Positions 11,701-24,900 of a DNA stretch of 64,000 nt are shown piece after piece; within the stretch, counting starts at the first letter, position 1; each line of letters begins with the position of its first letter. The notes beneath the pieces are model-generated. The model was not told the DNA's origin. It worked only from the letters and a program-made list of their open reading frames with translations, and did no database searches. The stretch comes from Panicum virgatum (taxonomy: Eukaryota; Streptophyta; Magnoliopsida; Poales; Poaceae): NCBI RefSeq assembly GCF_016808335.1, contig NC_053149.1:57589922-57653921 (forward strand), given 5' to 3'. Position numbers and translations under genes: made by a program.

Positions 11701-14700
11701 CCAGAGGCCCCCGCGCCTGGCGGCGGGGTCCTGTCTGTAGCAGCACCAAGCACCTCGGGTGGTGCCGGAGACGATACGACGACTCGGCCAACTTCCTCCG
11801 GGATGGCCGTCGGCTCCAGGCTCCATGTTGAGAGAAAGCCTTGAGCCGACACCATGCCGCCGCAGAGGAAGCGTGGCCGTTGCTTGAGAGAAAACCTTGA
11901 GCTGACGTAGGGGCGGCAGCGCCCCGCGGCGCCTCCGCTGTGCGTTGCCGCGCCGGCTCTGAGGTGTCGCAGTGGCGACGCACAACAAACGCCGCTGCCG
12001 TGCGCCGCCGCATTGTGGGCGTTGGCGCCCCAGTGCCACGGCATGTGGCGTGGGTGACGCCCTGCCTTCCTTCATCTTCTCGTTCGTCGTTGCAGAGGAT
12101 GAACACAGCCCCAGAAGCCTGAAGATCCAGCCAGCGCCCGGCCTGCATCCCCACGGACGGCGCCAAATGTCGTGGGACTTCTAGGGTACCTACAGCCGGG
12201 TGGCGGGACGCACCCGCCTATTCCCAGAGAGGGAGTACTTGGGGAAGTACTAGGCGATTGGGCTAATCTGGCTCTGAGACAAGCACACAAGAACACACGA
12301 TCTAGAGTGGTTCGGGCCGCCGGAGCGTAATACCCTACATCCACTGGGAGAGGTATTGATCTTGGTTGTGTATGAATCTATCCTCTGCCGGGTCTTGGCT
12401 TTCACCCCGCCTGAGTTTTCTTCTAGCGGACGCCCCCCTCTTATAGACCAAGGGGTGCGGATACATAGAACGTTGAGGCCCCGACAGGTGGGCTCAACGT
12501 GACTGTGTAGCATACTGCGCAGAGTATTTAAATGGCTACAGCGGTTGCGAATCTTTCCTCCGATAAGCTTCCATGCTCTGCTGACCCTCTGACGAAGGGA
12601 GGTCTTCTCTTGTCCCGTCAGCAAGGTGCCCGTTGGGGGAACGTAGCTTGCAGCGTGACCTGTTGAGGCTATTATGTAGGCGTCATAATGGGTGAAGCCG
12701 AGCCGTCGTATCCAACTGTCATGGCAGACTGACAGGCGCGGCGTGGGCGGCGCCAGCAGCCCCACTATGCATCTTGGTAATACGCAGTCAATAGTGCCTC
12801 CTGGTCAAAGAATCGCCTCGGCTTCTGCTACATCAATGCGGACGTCCTCCCACCGCAATGAATGCAGTGGTAGGTGAGCCTTAATATGGAGACCAAGCGG
12901 CCTTATATATGTGTCTGTGCTTGCAGACACGTGGCGGCTCTGGACCACCCCGAGGCGGGTTGTCGATTCCTTCCCTTGGTGAGGGGTCCGGTTACTAGAC
13001 AGGGGGTCCGGATCTCCACGGGAGGTCCGGAGTCTCCGGCTGTTCGGGTTGAGCGCCCGCTTCTTCGGGAACACGTGGTGCTCCCGGACCTTTCCCAACC
13101 AGGGGACGGGTCCGGGACCGTTGTCAGATGAACAGGGCTCCGGACCGCAGGGGTCCGGCTGCTGGACGTAGTTAAGGATAACTACAAGGCTCTTGCCTAG
13201 ACACAGCAAGAGGGGGTACCCTAGTCCTGGGGTACCGACAGTATGCATAGGGGTTAGCCTTATGCTATCATGTTACACTAATCCAGAAGTCTTCAAGTTG
13301 GAATCTGACACCATCATTTATATTTCTGTGCTAACAGACCAAAGTCACTGCTCACCAAAAATCATCTGCCTCAGAACTACATCTGCATGACATTGCTTCA
13401 TAATTTATTCACTTTTCTCTTCCATGAAGAAATTCCACATGTAAAAGATATTGCTATGGCCCAAATTCCCCTGAGAAACCCAATAAAGCGCATCAAACCC
13501 CCTTTTGGAGGGCTAGGCTTCTAGCGGCTTTAATTTTTTTAAGGTAACAAGTGGCTTTATATAAGACAGGGTCCAAGGTACCGAGTGAGATTGGCATAGG
13601 AAAATGATCCCATAAAAATTCCAAAATGAAAAATAAATCTTGTAGTATTGCCTTGGAATACCGACCCTCCTCAGAAAAGAAAAGCTTGTATATGCGTCAG
13701 CGTGGCGTGGTATAAATGCATAGGGGCCATGAATGTGATTTGTAACATATTGGATGACCATGTATATTATGCATTGCTGAAGCAGGAGAAATTATCAACC
13801 CAGACCTCTACACTGCTATGTGGCCAAGGAAAGTAACATCAAAGAAAAAAAACATTGGCATAATGATAACGATAATGGTATTCTTGATATATCACTACTA
13901 GCAGACAGCTTTCACTTCTCTGAAGTAAAATTACTGCCCCTCGGCCTCAATGCAATTGGGACCCACTAGATTCAAATGCACATTTATAAGATGGCATGCT
14001 AAATAAGAAAAAAAAACATCATTTCCTACCTCAAACATCTTATCGTATGCTCCCACACTGTAATACAAAGAAATCATTCTCATGAAAAATGTTCGAGGCA
14101 AACCCTCCATATATCGTGAAAATATCATTCCAAATAATTCTTCTGCTTCCTCAATCCGCCCATCCTCGATAAAAGCATTCAACAAGGTGTAATAGCTTCC
14201 CATTGTCTTTCCTTGACCTTTGTTGAACATCCATTTAATAACCTAGATCAGGAATCATGCAGTCATTGTTTTGATTCATAATAAGGGTTTGCTATTATAA
14301 AAGAGAAACTAATCCTAGCTGTAGTCTTGATACAGGAAAAAGGGTTTATACTATTAAAAGGGAGCAGCTAATTCTATCCTCTAGAATAGGGAGCAGCTAA
14401 CTCTTGACTTGTCCAAGAGCAATTTTCATATAGTATGAAAAATTCACTAGAAATCCATGGAAATGGATAGCAATATGTAGGAAAAAGAATTTAGCCCAGA
14501 CAGTTCAAACCAAAACTAGGAACTTCCATTAACACCTGAATTATTCGTTTCCATTCCTTTTCATCCTCAAGTGTCTTCAGTGCCTTCTTTACTACTATCA
14601 AGGGAAACTCCAGTTCCCATGCAACAAATGAGTCAAGTGCGCCATAAACTTCCTCCTTTACATTAGACAGACCTTTAATCTGCACGAGATGATAAAATAT

Positions 14701-15297
14701 TGATAGTTTCAGACACTTGATTCGACAGTGCACAAGCACAAAAATGTGTATTTGCAAAAGGCATCCTACACAAGCTATATTTCACACCTTAGTTAGCATA
14801 AAGGCATCCTACATACCTGAGATTTCTACAAGTACACAAAACAGAAATTTTACGTTTTTACTGCAAAATCTGAACCAAAAGATATTTCCCTGATTGTGGG
14901 GTTGTGAGAATGGCCTAAAGTGAACTCAACAACTAAACAGGACGATGCACAGTAGTATAAATAGAGAAACTAGAAGAACCTCACACATTCGACAAGCTTC
15001 TGTGACTTGGAAATAGTCCCAATTTTCTTACGAGTTTTCCACACACGGGGATATCTCGGTCTTGGACCCCTGGCACCGCAAACCTGTTGCATATTTGTAA
15101 TAAATAAGAATCAGGATAGACCGCACAACAAGTACAAAAATAACCAAACGCATGCCACAGAGTAGAATTAAGCTCACCACTACAGAATTGAACTTTGGAG
15201 GATGTCCAACAGTAGCTCCTTCCCCAGGATATCGAACAGCAGCCCGTTCCCGTACTAAGGCAAATGCAGGCGACCAATAGTTCCTCAAGCAAAACAT
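8758..15297 (-). CDS. EMB1417: PPR protein, EMB1417/At4g21190-like
   Basis: Five coding exons on the minus strand: 15297-15178, 15083-14985, 14679-14536, 14242-14030 and 9102-8758. All join in frame at GT-AG sites and give 306 residues. The product resembles Arabidopsis At4g21190 (EMB1417), a small pentatricopeptide-repeat protein needed for embryo development. The N-terminus ([20 protein letters not shown]) is basic and hydrophobic, compatible with an organelle-targeting peptide. The middle holds degenerate helical repeats ([55 protein letters not shown]). They are followed by a basic [12 protein letters not shown] patch and an acidic C-terminal tail. Helical repeats of this kind bind RNA; the target is unknown. 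The last intron is 4.9 kb because of an LTR element at 9247-13240. The start codon lies 608 bp from the POLH start on the other strand. Confidence 0.88.
9247..10319 (-). repeat. 3' LTR of the intronic element
   Basis: 1073 bp, TG...CA ends on the minus strand (TGTCGGTACCCC ... GTCCCACGACA). It is the same length as its partner at 12168-13240. Confidence 0.93.
10320..12167 (-). other. Interior of the non-autonomous element
   Basis: This holds a polypurine tract next to 10320, repeated 'ggtccgga' phrases, a 52-bp tandem repeat (10598-10701) and GC-rich open frames near 11500-12050 on both strands. None of these frames shows gag, protease, RT or integrase motifs. A minus-strand frame from 12044 is where a gag would be expected but has no zinc knuckle. 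Confidence 0.8.
10598..10701. repeat. 52-bp tandem repeat, two copies
   Basis: Units 10598-10649 and 10650-10701 (start GACCGTGGCGAGCGG) differ at only one or two bases. They lie inside the retroelement interior. Confidence 0.9.
12168..13240 (-). repeat. 5' LTR of the intronic element
   Basis: 1073 bp, followed on the minus strand by the primer binding site at about 12167-12149. Confidence 0.93.
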
Positions 15298-15905
15298 TCT
15301 ACAAAGGAGCAGAAGATCAAATTAAGCGAGCAAGATGAAATGGTATTTAGTAGCTAGCTAAAATTCAAACAGAATAACAAGAAATCGAGTTGTTCCTCAT
15401 CCTCTCCCCCTACCTTAGTCAAGGAGGAGAAGACGGAAAAGAATGGGCAGCCACCACCGCGACCGAGTGGAGTCTCGACTGCTGCCACCGTCTTTTCTTC
15501 TCGCCGGAGTCGGGGGAGGGGAGCGACCGCACGGGGCACGGCTGCAGCTTGCAATCCCTATCTCCCGGATGTTTTTCCTCTTCGGGAGAAAATCACCCAC
15601 AGCTAATGTCTAATGATATTACTCGGGCTTGGGCCCAATTCTCAGTTGGCCGTAGGCTGTTCTAATAAATGGGCCTTTTGTAGTTGTCCATCCATCTTCT
15701 TCCTCTTGCCAAATGACCCCCGCCGGCTGCCATGGCCGCCGCCGACCGGACCTAGGCTAGGGGTTGCTACCTCCCAGTCCGACCTGCCGTGGCGCTTGTT
15801 TACTACCCACCCTGTCAGCCGAAGAAAGGGGAAGGCGGAGGTGAGGGCTGACCGGCTGAAGCAGAGTCCAGCGGTTATTTTTAACCCCGTAGAAGAGGAT
15901 AGGGG
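15298..15905. promoter_or_regulatory. Divergent promoter between the PPR gene and POLH
   Basis: The two start codons face away from each other across 608 bp, which must hold both 5' UTRs and both promoters. The centre has a perfect palindrome TTGGGCCCAA (15629-15638) and another TGGGCC (15670-15675). These match the 'site II' TGGGCY element that TCP-type factors use in plant housekeeping and growth-linked promoters. No convincing TATA box is seen, as expected for such genes. The bidirectional role is inference. Confidence 0.65.
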
Positions 15906-18900
15906 ATGCCGGTGGCAAGGCCGGAGTCTCAGGAGCCCCGGGTGATCGCCCATGTTGACATGGACTGCTTCTACGTCCAAGGTCCGTAACTTTCCTTCCC
16001 TCTCCCTCTCCCACCCCACCCATGACCATTGACCAACCGTTCTTCGACTGAAAGAGTGGCCATTTGCTTTGCCGCAGTGGAGCAACGGAGGAACCCAGCA
16101 CTCAGGGGCCAGCCGACCGCCGTGGTGCAGTACAACGACTGGAAAGGCGGCGGTTTGATCGCTGTCAGCTACGAGGCTCGCGGGTTTGGTGTGAAGAGGT
16201 GAGTGCCGTTTCTCGATTGTCCATTGACAGACTCGTTTCCTTGGAATTTGGCAATTTGCTGAGGCCCTCACATCCGGATTCCTGGTGGTTATTCAGGTCC
16301 ATGCGTGGAGATGAGGCAAAGAGGGTCTGTCCTGGTATTAATCTGGTTCAGGTCCCTGTGGCGCGTGGCAAGGCCGACCTTAATCTCTACAGAAGTGCTG
16401 GCTCTGAGGTATGTTCACCAGTGTAGGCTACTTTACTACTAGTTAACAGCACTGGACTTGCATGGCATATATAGAATTATAAGTCTATGTTTTGCATCTG
16501 GACTTTCAGGTTGTTGCAATCCTTGCAAGCAAAGGGAAGTGTGAGCGGGCATCCATTGACGAAGTTTATCTTGACCTTACCGATGCCGCAAAGGAAATGC
16601 TCTTACAAGCTCCCCCAGATTCACCAGAGGAGATTTTAATTGAGGCAGCAAAGTCAAATATCTTGGGCCTTCCTTCTGTAAGAATGTTTTCAATTTAGTT
16701 TTACTGCTCGATTTGATATGAGCATGATCGTAGGTCATTATATGTTCAGGATGCCAGTGAGAAGGAAAAGAATGTGAGGGCATGGCTTTGTCGACCGGAT
16801 GCTGATTACGAGGATAAGTTATTGGCATGTGGAGCTATAATTGTTGCACAGCTACGAGTCAGAGTTCTGGAGGAAACCCAATTCACATGCTCTGCTGGGA
16901 TTGCTCACAATAAGGTTTATAATAAGTCATAATAGTGAGTAGATGTTTTTCTTTCTGTTGATTAAAATGTTTAATAGTTCATGGTTATTATTTTGTTTAA
17001 GTTTGCCATGCTCAAGATATCAGCTCAAATTCCTTTATTTCTGTTTTCTGTGCTATTCGATTCCTTGCTCTTCCTATCATAATCCTCCACTCATTGTTCT
17101 TATGCCGCACAGATGTTAGCTAAACTTGTCAGTGGAATGCACAAGCCTGCTCAACAAACAGTTGTCCCTTCTTCATCAGTTCAAGATTTTCTAGCATCAA
17201 TACCTGTGAAGAAAATGTAATGATCTAACATGATGCCTCTGTCCTTGCTGGGTTCTTGCTTTTGTCCTGGGAAAAGTTTTTGACACTTCACATTGCTATT
17301 TAGATCACATAACATTATGCTTTACTTGAAACTATGCATGGTGTGACACTGAACGGTGAGAATATCCATATTATTCAGGAAACAGCTTGGTGGTAAGCTT
17401 GGAAGTTCCTTGCAGGATGATCTTGGGGTCGAGACCATTGGTGATCTTCTAAGTTTTACAGAGGAAAAGTTACAAGAGCAGTATGGTGTAAATACTGGGT
17501 AATTATATTAACGCTTTTATCAACGAGTTACTATATGGTTTGCCTTGACCTATGTAGGCATAAGCTTATAGTTATACGATATCACATTTTAAAGATTAAG
17601 TGTTCTTATTCCCTTTAGCTTTTAGTGGATGACATAGCTTTTAACTTGATAGTAGGTACATTGTATCAAACATGGAAAAACCATGCTTCCTTGCATCCAC
17701 TTTTTTATCATTGTGTCTAATACTGTCATTTTATAAGCCTTGACTTCATGCAGAACATGGCTATGGAAGATTGCTAGGGGCATTAGTGGAGAAGAAGTTG
17801 AGGATCGTCTTCTACCGAAGAGTCACGGCTGTGGAAAGACATTTCCTGGACCAAAAGCACTGAAGAACAGCGCTTCTGTAAGAATGTTTACTCTTGTTAT
17901 TTTCGTTGTTCTCAAGTATTTTTGGCTGCTTGAGAAACGGGGTATCTGAGAAGCATCTAAACATTTACAACATTTACATGTTTTGGTTTGTGAAAAAAAC
18001 ATATGTGCTAATGATGCCGGAAGAACCAGACTTAATTAGGGTGAAACAAATTGAAAATATGGTACCTTGTGACATTGTAGGTCTAGAATCTGGACCCCCA
18101 CATGTCATTGAGATGATCAGCTGCTACTTAAGAAAACTTGGCAGTTCCATATTACAAACTTATGAATCATGCCGTCCATGTCAGTGACATTTGTAGAGCC
18201 TACGCCAGGCTCATTGTAAACAAGCACTGCACTTGATTACTTGCTGCGCTTCATCAAATAATAGTTTGGTGAGCAGCATGTTGTACACATGGAATTATGT
18301 TGGTGCTTTATAATGCTGCACTTTGATAGTTTGATGACCTTGGGATATACTAGATGCATTCAACAGTACCCTACCTGACTTAAATAAGTTTTCAAGCTGC
18401 CTGAGTCAGATCCCATATGTATGGCTAAAAGATAAGATCCCATCTCTGTATAGGAGACTACGAGTTTAGGAAAGATAGTGTTAAGATTCAAATTTTGTTG
18501 ATTCAATCAGTCTCATAATGTTCTAGGTCAAAGGCTGGCTGGATCAACTTTGTGAGGAATTAAGTGAACGGATTCAGTCTGACCTGAACCAGAACAAGAG
18601 AATTGCTCAAACACTCACTCTTCACGCCAGAGCGTCTAAGGTATTTTGTGTAATATCTTTTCTTTTAAGGTTTTGTTATTTTTAATTTCTGACATAATGA
18701 TCAGCATGTATCGAGTTCAGTTTCACATTATGCAGCTTAGTGTCCTCATTTCTCTACTTTTGCTGCAGGAAAATGAACGTGATTCAACGAAGAAATTCCC
18801 TTCTAAATCCTGTCCATTGCGCTATGGGACTGGGAAAATTCAAGAGGATGCAATGAAGCTATTTCAATCTGGCCTTCACGATTTTTTAGAATCTCAAAAC

Positions 18901-21900
18901 ACTGGATGGAGCATAACATCTCTTTCAGTTACTGCAAGCAAAATATATGATATACCAAGTGTATGCTTACAATAACTTTCTTACTAATCGATGATTTGAT
19001 ACATTTGTCATAAACTATCGATGATTTGATACATTTGTCATATACTGTCCAGCCACCTTAAAGAAACAATGAAACATCATTACATGATTTTGATCTCCTG
19101 ATAAGATGTTTAGCAATTTTGAAATCTCTTCCTTCAAACAAAACATATATTGAGATGGCACTAGCTTATACTGATAAATATGTTTTTTTTAGATGGAAGT
19201 TTTGCCAGCTTCTACCATCCTGAAATACAAATGAACTTTGAGCAAAATGAAAAACTAATTTTTTATTCAATCTGATGGATAAGTCTTTGTGCTGGATGGA
19301 TAAGGCATAGGGTCCTTGCAAGGACCAGAGCATCTATTCCTTTAGCATATTTCAGTTTGCTAGGACAGTCAGTTTGCTAGGACAGCATCTAGCTTTAGTT
19401 CTTTTGACTAGCATCTTAGCATCTTTTGCTTGACTGCTGCCTCGCTGCAGCAATCTTTGGCTGCCTGCCCTGGCTGCCTATAAGTATGTATCCCCAGCCC
19501 CTTGGGTCGGCATGGCTTTGAGTTTGTGAATGAAGAAAACCCAGAAAATTGCCCCAAGTTCATTGTCATCCTCTCAGCTCCGCGGCAGAGGAGCGCAGGC
19601 GAGCGACGGCTCAAGCCGCTGCAGCAGCGGCGAGGGCGGCCAGGCTGGCTGCAGCGGAGCTGGCAGCGGCCAGGGCGGAGGTGGAAGCAGAAGAGGCGGA
19701 GGATGCAGCGCGTGCGGCGGAGGTCGAGGTTGAGACCTTGCGCGGCAGCCGCAGCGGCTCCATCGCCGGCGACGCCCACCGCCGACGAGGACCTTGAGGA
19801 GTTGGAGAGGGAGAGAGCGCGGGAGCGGACCGCGCGGTGGGCAGCAGCCCACCCCGGCGGCAGCCGCCTGGACGACGGCGCGCCCGGCAGCGGTCCAGGG
19901 GCCCGCGCGCCCGGCGGCTGCCTGGACGGTGGTGCGCCCGGCGACGGTCCAGGGGGCCGCGCACCCGGCGGCGGAGGCTGCGCCCCTGGCGGCGGCGCGC
20001 AGGGCGGAGGCGGCGCCCCTGGCGGCGGCGCGCAGGGCGGTGGCGGCGCTCCTGGCTGGGGTGCGCGCGGCGGCGCCCCCGGCTACCACGGCCTCCAGGC
20101 GGTGGTCAGGGACGTCGGTCCCGGCGGTGGGTGGCCCACCCTCACCAAGACCAACTACGTCGAGTGGGCCGCAGTCATGGAGGTGAAGCTCCAGGTGCAG
20201 CACATGTGGGAGGCAGTCCGGTACGGCGACGTCGGCTACGATGAGGATCGATGGGCGCTGGATGCTCTCATCGCAGCAGCCCCGCCCGAGATGTAGTTCA
20301 CACTTTCCAAGAAGCGAACTGCCAAGGAGGCCTGGGACTCATCGCTGCGGCACGTATCGGCAGCGATCGCGCCCGCAAGACCACTCTCCAGGCACTTCGC
20401 AAGGAGTGGGAGAACCTGGCCTTCAAGCCAGGTGAGGATGTTGATGACTTCGCCCTCCGTCTCAACACTCTGCTGCAGAAGGTGGTGCAGTTCGGCGACG
20501 ACACCTACGACGAGGAGAGAGAGCCGTCGAGAAGCTCTTCCGCTGCATCCCCGAGAAGTACAGGCAGACCGCTCGCTCGATCGAGTCTTTGCTGGACCTC
20601 TCCACCATGACGATCGAGGAGGCGATAGGTCGCCTCAAGGTCGTCGACATAGGTCACCCCAAGGTCGTCGACAGCGACGAGTCACAGCCTCCCTCGGGAG
20701 GCATCTCCATCGGTGGGAAGCTCCACCTCACTCAGGAGCAGTGGGAGGCTCGGCGCGGTGACAGGAGGAGGGGGGAGCCCTCTTCCTCGACTGGTGGCCG
20801 CAAACGCGGCAAGCCGCGAAAGGGGCGCGGAGGTGCCCAAGCCGGGGCAGGAGGGCGCGCCGAGGGTGGCGCCCGCGGAGATGCTCAGGGCGGCGCCGCT
20901 GACAGGCCCAAGGCGGCACGAGACGACGCCTGCCACAACTGTGGCAGGCCCGGCCACTGGGCCAGGGACTGCCCGTAGCGGAGGCATGGGGGCCAAGCCC
21001 ACGTCGCGGAGGCCCAACCGGATGACGAGCCGGCTCTGTTCCTACTCCACGGGGACATGGAGCCGCATCCGGCGGCACCGCCTGTCACCGCTCTACTCCA
21101 CCTCGACGAGCTACGTGCCCGAGTTCTCCTCGGCAACGGCTCCGACGACGACAGGGTTGATGGCTGGTACCTCGACTCCGGCGCCACGCACCACATGACC
21201 GGGCGGCGGGAGTTCTTCTCCGACCTGGACATCGACGTAGGTGGCTCCGTCAGGTTCGGGGACTCCGCCGTGGAGATCAAGGGCGTGGGCTCCGTGATCT
21301 TCACCGCCAAGTCCGGAGAGCACCGGATGCTCACCGGAGTCTACTATATCCCGGCGCTGCGGAACTCCATCATCAGCCTTGGGCAGCTCGATGAAAGCGG
21401 CTCCCGCGTGGTGATCGACAGCGGGGTCCTCCGCATCTGGGACCACCGTCGCCAGCTTCTCGCCAGGGTGGTTCGAGGGAAGAACCGCCTCTACATTCTC
21501 CATGTCGGGGTGGCCCAGCCTCTTTGTCTTGCAGCTCGCAGGGACGACGAGGCATGGCAGTGGCACGAGCGCTTTGGGCACCTCCACTTTGAGGCCCTGA
21601 AGCGGCTCGGCGCCAAGGAGATGGTGCGAGGCCTCCCGTGCCTCGACCACGTGGAGCAGCTCTGCGACGTCTACGTGCTGACGAAGCAGAGGCGGCACTC
21701 CTTCCCCCAGCAGGCGAGCTTCCGAGCCAAGGAGCGGCTCGAGCTCGTACACGGGGACTTGTGTAGCCCGGTGACACCGGTCACACCAGGAGGACGGCGC
21801 TACTTCCTGTTGCTCGTCGACGACCTCTCCCGCTTCATGTGGGTAATGATCCTCGGCAGCAAGGGAGAGGCTGCGGACGCCATCAGGCGTGCTCAGGTTG

Positions 21901-24900
21901 CTGCGGAGGCGGAGAGCGGCCGCAAGTTGCGCGTGCTGCGCACCGACAACGGCGGCGAGTTCACGGCGGCCGAGTTCACGGCGTACTGCGCGGATGAGGG
22001 CATCCAGCGCCACTACTCTGCGCCGTACAGCCCGCAGCAGAATGGCGTCGTTGAGCGGCGCAACAAGACGGTGGTGGGGATGGCCCGGGCCCTCCTCAAG
22101 CAGAGGGGCATGCCAGCCGTCTTCTGGGGAGAGGCGGTGGTGACGGCCGTCTACATCCTCAACCGCTCGCCCACCAAGGCACTCGACGGCATGACGCCGT
22201 ATGAGGCTTGGCATGGGCGTAAGCCGGCGGTCTCCCACCTGCGGGTCTTCGGCTGCCTCGCGTTCGCCAAGGAGTTTGCCCACATCGGCAAGCTCGACGA
22301 CAGGAGCACTCCGGGAGTGTTCATCGGCTACGCGGAGGGTTCGAAGGCCTACCGCATTCTCGACCCGGAGACACAGCGTGTGTGCACGGCGCGCGACGTT
22401 GTGTTCGACGAAGGGCGAGGATGGGCGTGGGACAAGGCGGTGGACGACGGCTCGGCTCCGACGTACGGCGACTTCACCGTCGAGTACGTCCACTTCGAGG
22501 GAGCCGGGGGAGTAGGCAGCTCTTCTTCGCCGAGCGTGCCTACCCCGGTCCCCGAGCCTCCACCGACTCCGGCGCCCGCCACACCGGCGGCACCACGCTC
22601 TTCAGCTACGACTCCGGCTGCGCCGAGTTCCTCGGCTGCACCACCACAGCCGGCGACGCCGCGCACTCCAGCACCGGCAGCCACTCCTCCGGGCACGCCT
22701 AAAAAAAAAACTCGGCCGGTTGGGGAAAGACCGCCCCACCGGTATTGACTTTCTAGAAGAAGCCTCGGCTTCCCCGACCGAGAAAATTCCCGAACCCTGG
22801 CCCCGCCCTGACACTGGGGGCCGTAGCCCATGGGAACTCTGTCAGGTCCTCAGGCCGACCTGGTGGGCCGTCCACACCAGTGCATTGGCACCGGGGCCAG
22901 CGAGGGGATTTTTTTAACCTCAGCCTGAAATTCGCTCCCACGGGGAGTCGAACCCAGGACCTGAGGAGTGCCGCTGGGTTCCTCTAACCAACTCAGCTAG
23001 AGGCCCTTTGGCCCGGGCACGCCTACTACAGCACCTGTTCATGCTGAGCACAGCCCGGTGGAGTTCGCTACTCCGCTCTCTCACGACGAGGAGCGCATCG
23101 ACGCGTACCACGACGGTGAGCCACTGCGATACCGTACGATGGAGGACCTTCTCGGCGATCAGCCGGTGCCGGGACTGGTGCCTCACGACCTGGAGGCGCA
23201 GTTGCACCTCGCGTGCGACGACGGCGAGCCTCGGTCTTTCGCAGAGGCCGAGGGACGCGGCATGGCGTGCCGCGATGCAGTCGGAGATGGACGCGGTTGA
23301 GAAGAACCGCACTTGGGAGCTTGCTGATCTCCCTCGTGGTCACCGCGCGATCACCCTTAAGTGGGTGTTCAAGCTGAAGAGGGATGAGACCGGCACCGTC
23401 GTCAAGCACAAGGCTCGCCTGGTGGCACGAGGTTTCGTGCAGCAGGAGGGAGTCGACTTCGACGATGCCTTCGCTCCCGTGGCACGGATGGAGTCCGTGC
23501 GGCTTCTCCTTGCGCTGGCTGCCCAGGAGGGCTGGCGCGTCCATCACATGGACGTCAAGTCGGCGTTTCTCAACGGCGACTTGAAGGAGGAGGTCTACGT
23601 GCACCAGCCGCCGGGGTTTGCGATCCCCGGCAAGGAGGGTAAGGTGCTACGTCTGCGCAAGGCCCTCTATGGCTTGCGGCAGGCCCCGAGGGCGTGGAAC
23701 GCCAAGCTGGACTCCACGCTCAAGGGGATGGGCTTCGAGCAAAGCCCGCACGAGGCGGCTATCTACCGGCGGGGCAATGGAGGCAATGCCCTGCTGGTGG
23801 GTGTCTACGTCGACGACTTGGTGATCACCGGCACCAAGGATGATGAGGTGGTGGCGTTCAAGGAGGAGATGAAGGCCACTTTTCAGATGAGCGACATGGG
23901 GCCTCTCTCCTTCTACCTGGGGATCGAGGTGCACCAGGACGACTCCGGGATCACACTTCGACAGACCGCCTACGCCAAGCGCGTCGTCGAGCTCGCCGGG
24001 CTCACCGACTGCAACCCAGCTCTCACTCCGATGGAGGAGAGGCTGAAGCTGAGCCGTGACAGCACGACAGAGGAGGTGGACGCTACTCGGTACCGGCGCC
24101 TTGTGGGGAGCCTCCGCTACCTCACCCTCACACGGCCGGACTTGGCGTTCTCCGTCGGCTACGTTAGTCGGTTCATGCAGCGACCGACGACGGAGCACGA
24201 GCAGGCCGTGAAGAGGATCATCCGCTATGTTGCGGGGACTCTCGACCACGGTCTCCACTACCCGAGGTGCCCTGGAGCGGCACACTTCGTCGGGTACAGC
24301 GACAGCGACCACGCCGGCGACATCGACACCAGCAAGAGCACGAGCGGGGTCCTCTTCTTCCTCGGCGAGTGCCTTGTTAGCTGGCAGTCGGTCAAGCAGC
24401 AGGTGGTGGCCTTGTCCAGTTGCGAGGCCGAGTACATAGCGGCCTCCACCGCGTCGACTCAGGTGCTCTGGCTCGCTCGACTGCTTGGTGATCTACTCGG
24501 CAGAGACATTGGAGCGGTGGAGCTCAGGGTGGACAGCAAGTTCGCCCTGGCCTTGGCGAAGAACCCCGTTTTTCATGAACGGAGCAAGCACATCCGGTTG
24601 AGGTACCACTTCATCCGAGGCTGCTTGGAGGACGGGAGCATCAAGGCAAGCTACATCAACACCAAGGACCAGCTTGCAGACCTGCTCACCAAGCCCCTTG
24701 GGAGGATCAAGTTCCTTGAGCTCTGCTCCAGGACCGGGATGGTCCAATCCTCCCACAAGACGACGCACAAGACTTAGGGGGAGAATGATGGATAAGTCTT
24801 TGTGCTGGATGGATAAGGCATAGGGTCCTTGCGAGGACCAGAGCATCTATTCCTTTAGCATATTTCAGTTTGCTAGGACAGTCAGTTTGCTAGGACAGCA

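Larger units (their letters stand above)
9247..13240 (-). mobile_element. Non-autonomous LTR retrotransposon in the PPR intron
   Basis: A complete element of 3994 bp: two direct LTRs of exactly 1073 bp flanked by a perfect GTATG target duplication (9242-9246 and 13241-13245). It is oriented minus. The LTR starts TGTCGGTACCCCAG. Just inside the right-hand (5') LTR the minus strand reads TTTGGCGCCGTCCGTGGGG, a gypsy-style primer binding site. Just inside the left LTR is a GGGCCCGGGGGCCAC polypurine tract. The 1.85-kb interior has no reverse transcriptase, integrase or protease, so it must rely on enzymes supplied in trans. It is transcribed in the same sense as the host gene. By eye the LTRs differ at about two dozen sites (about 2%), mostly transitions, pointing to a fairly recent insertion. 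Confidence 0.93.

Noticed and set aside
11389..12166. Overlapping frames of about 225 codons in the retroelement interior
   Set aside because: No gag, zinc knuckle or enzyme motif; frames overlap on both strands because of high GC content.
15354..16271. Minus-strand frames facing POLH exon 1
   Set aside because: They overlap POLH coding exons and the divergent promoter and have no exon support.
21111..22493. 460-codon minus-strand frame
   Set aside because: Exact antisense of the copia protease-integrase frame.
22944..22999. tRNA gene on the minus strand
   Set aside because: A and B boxes are present, but no cloverleaf completes; a 12-bp target duplication and T tail show it is the head of a SINE.
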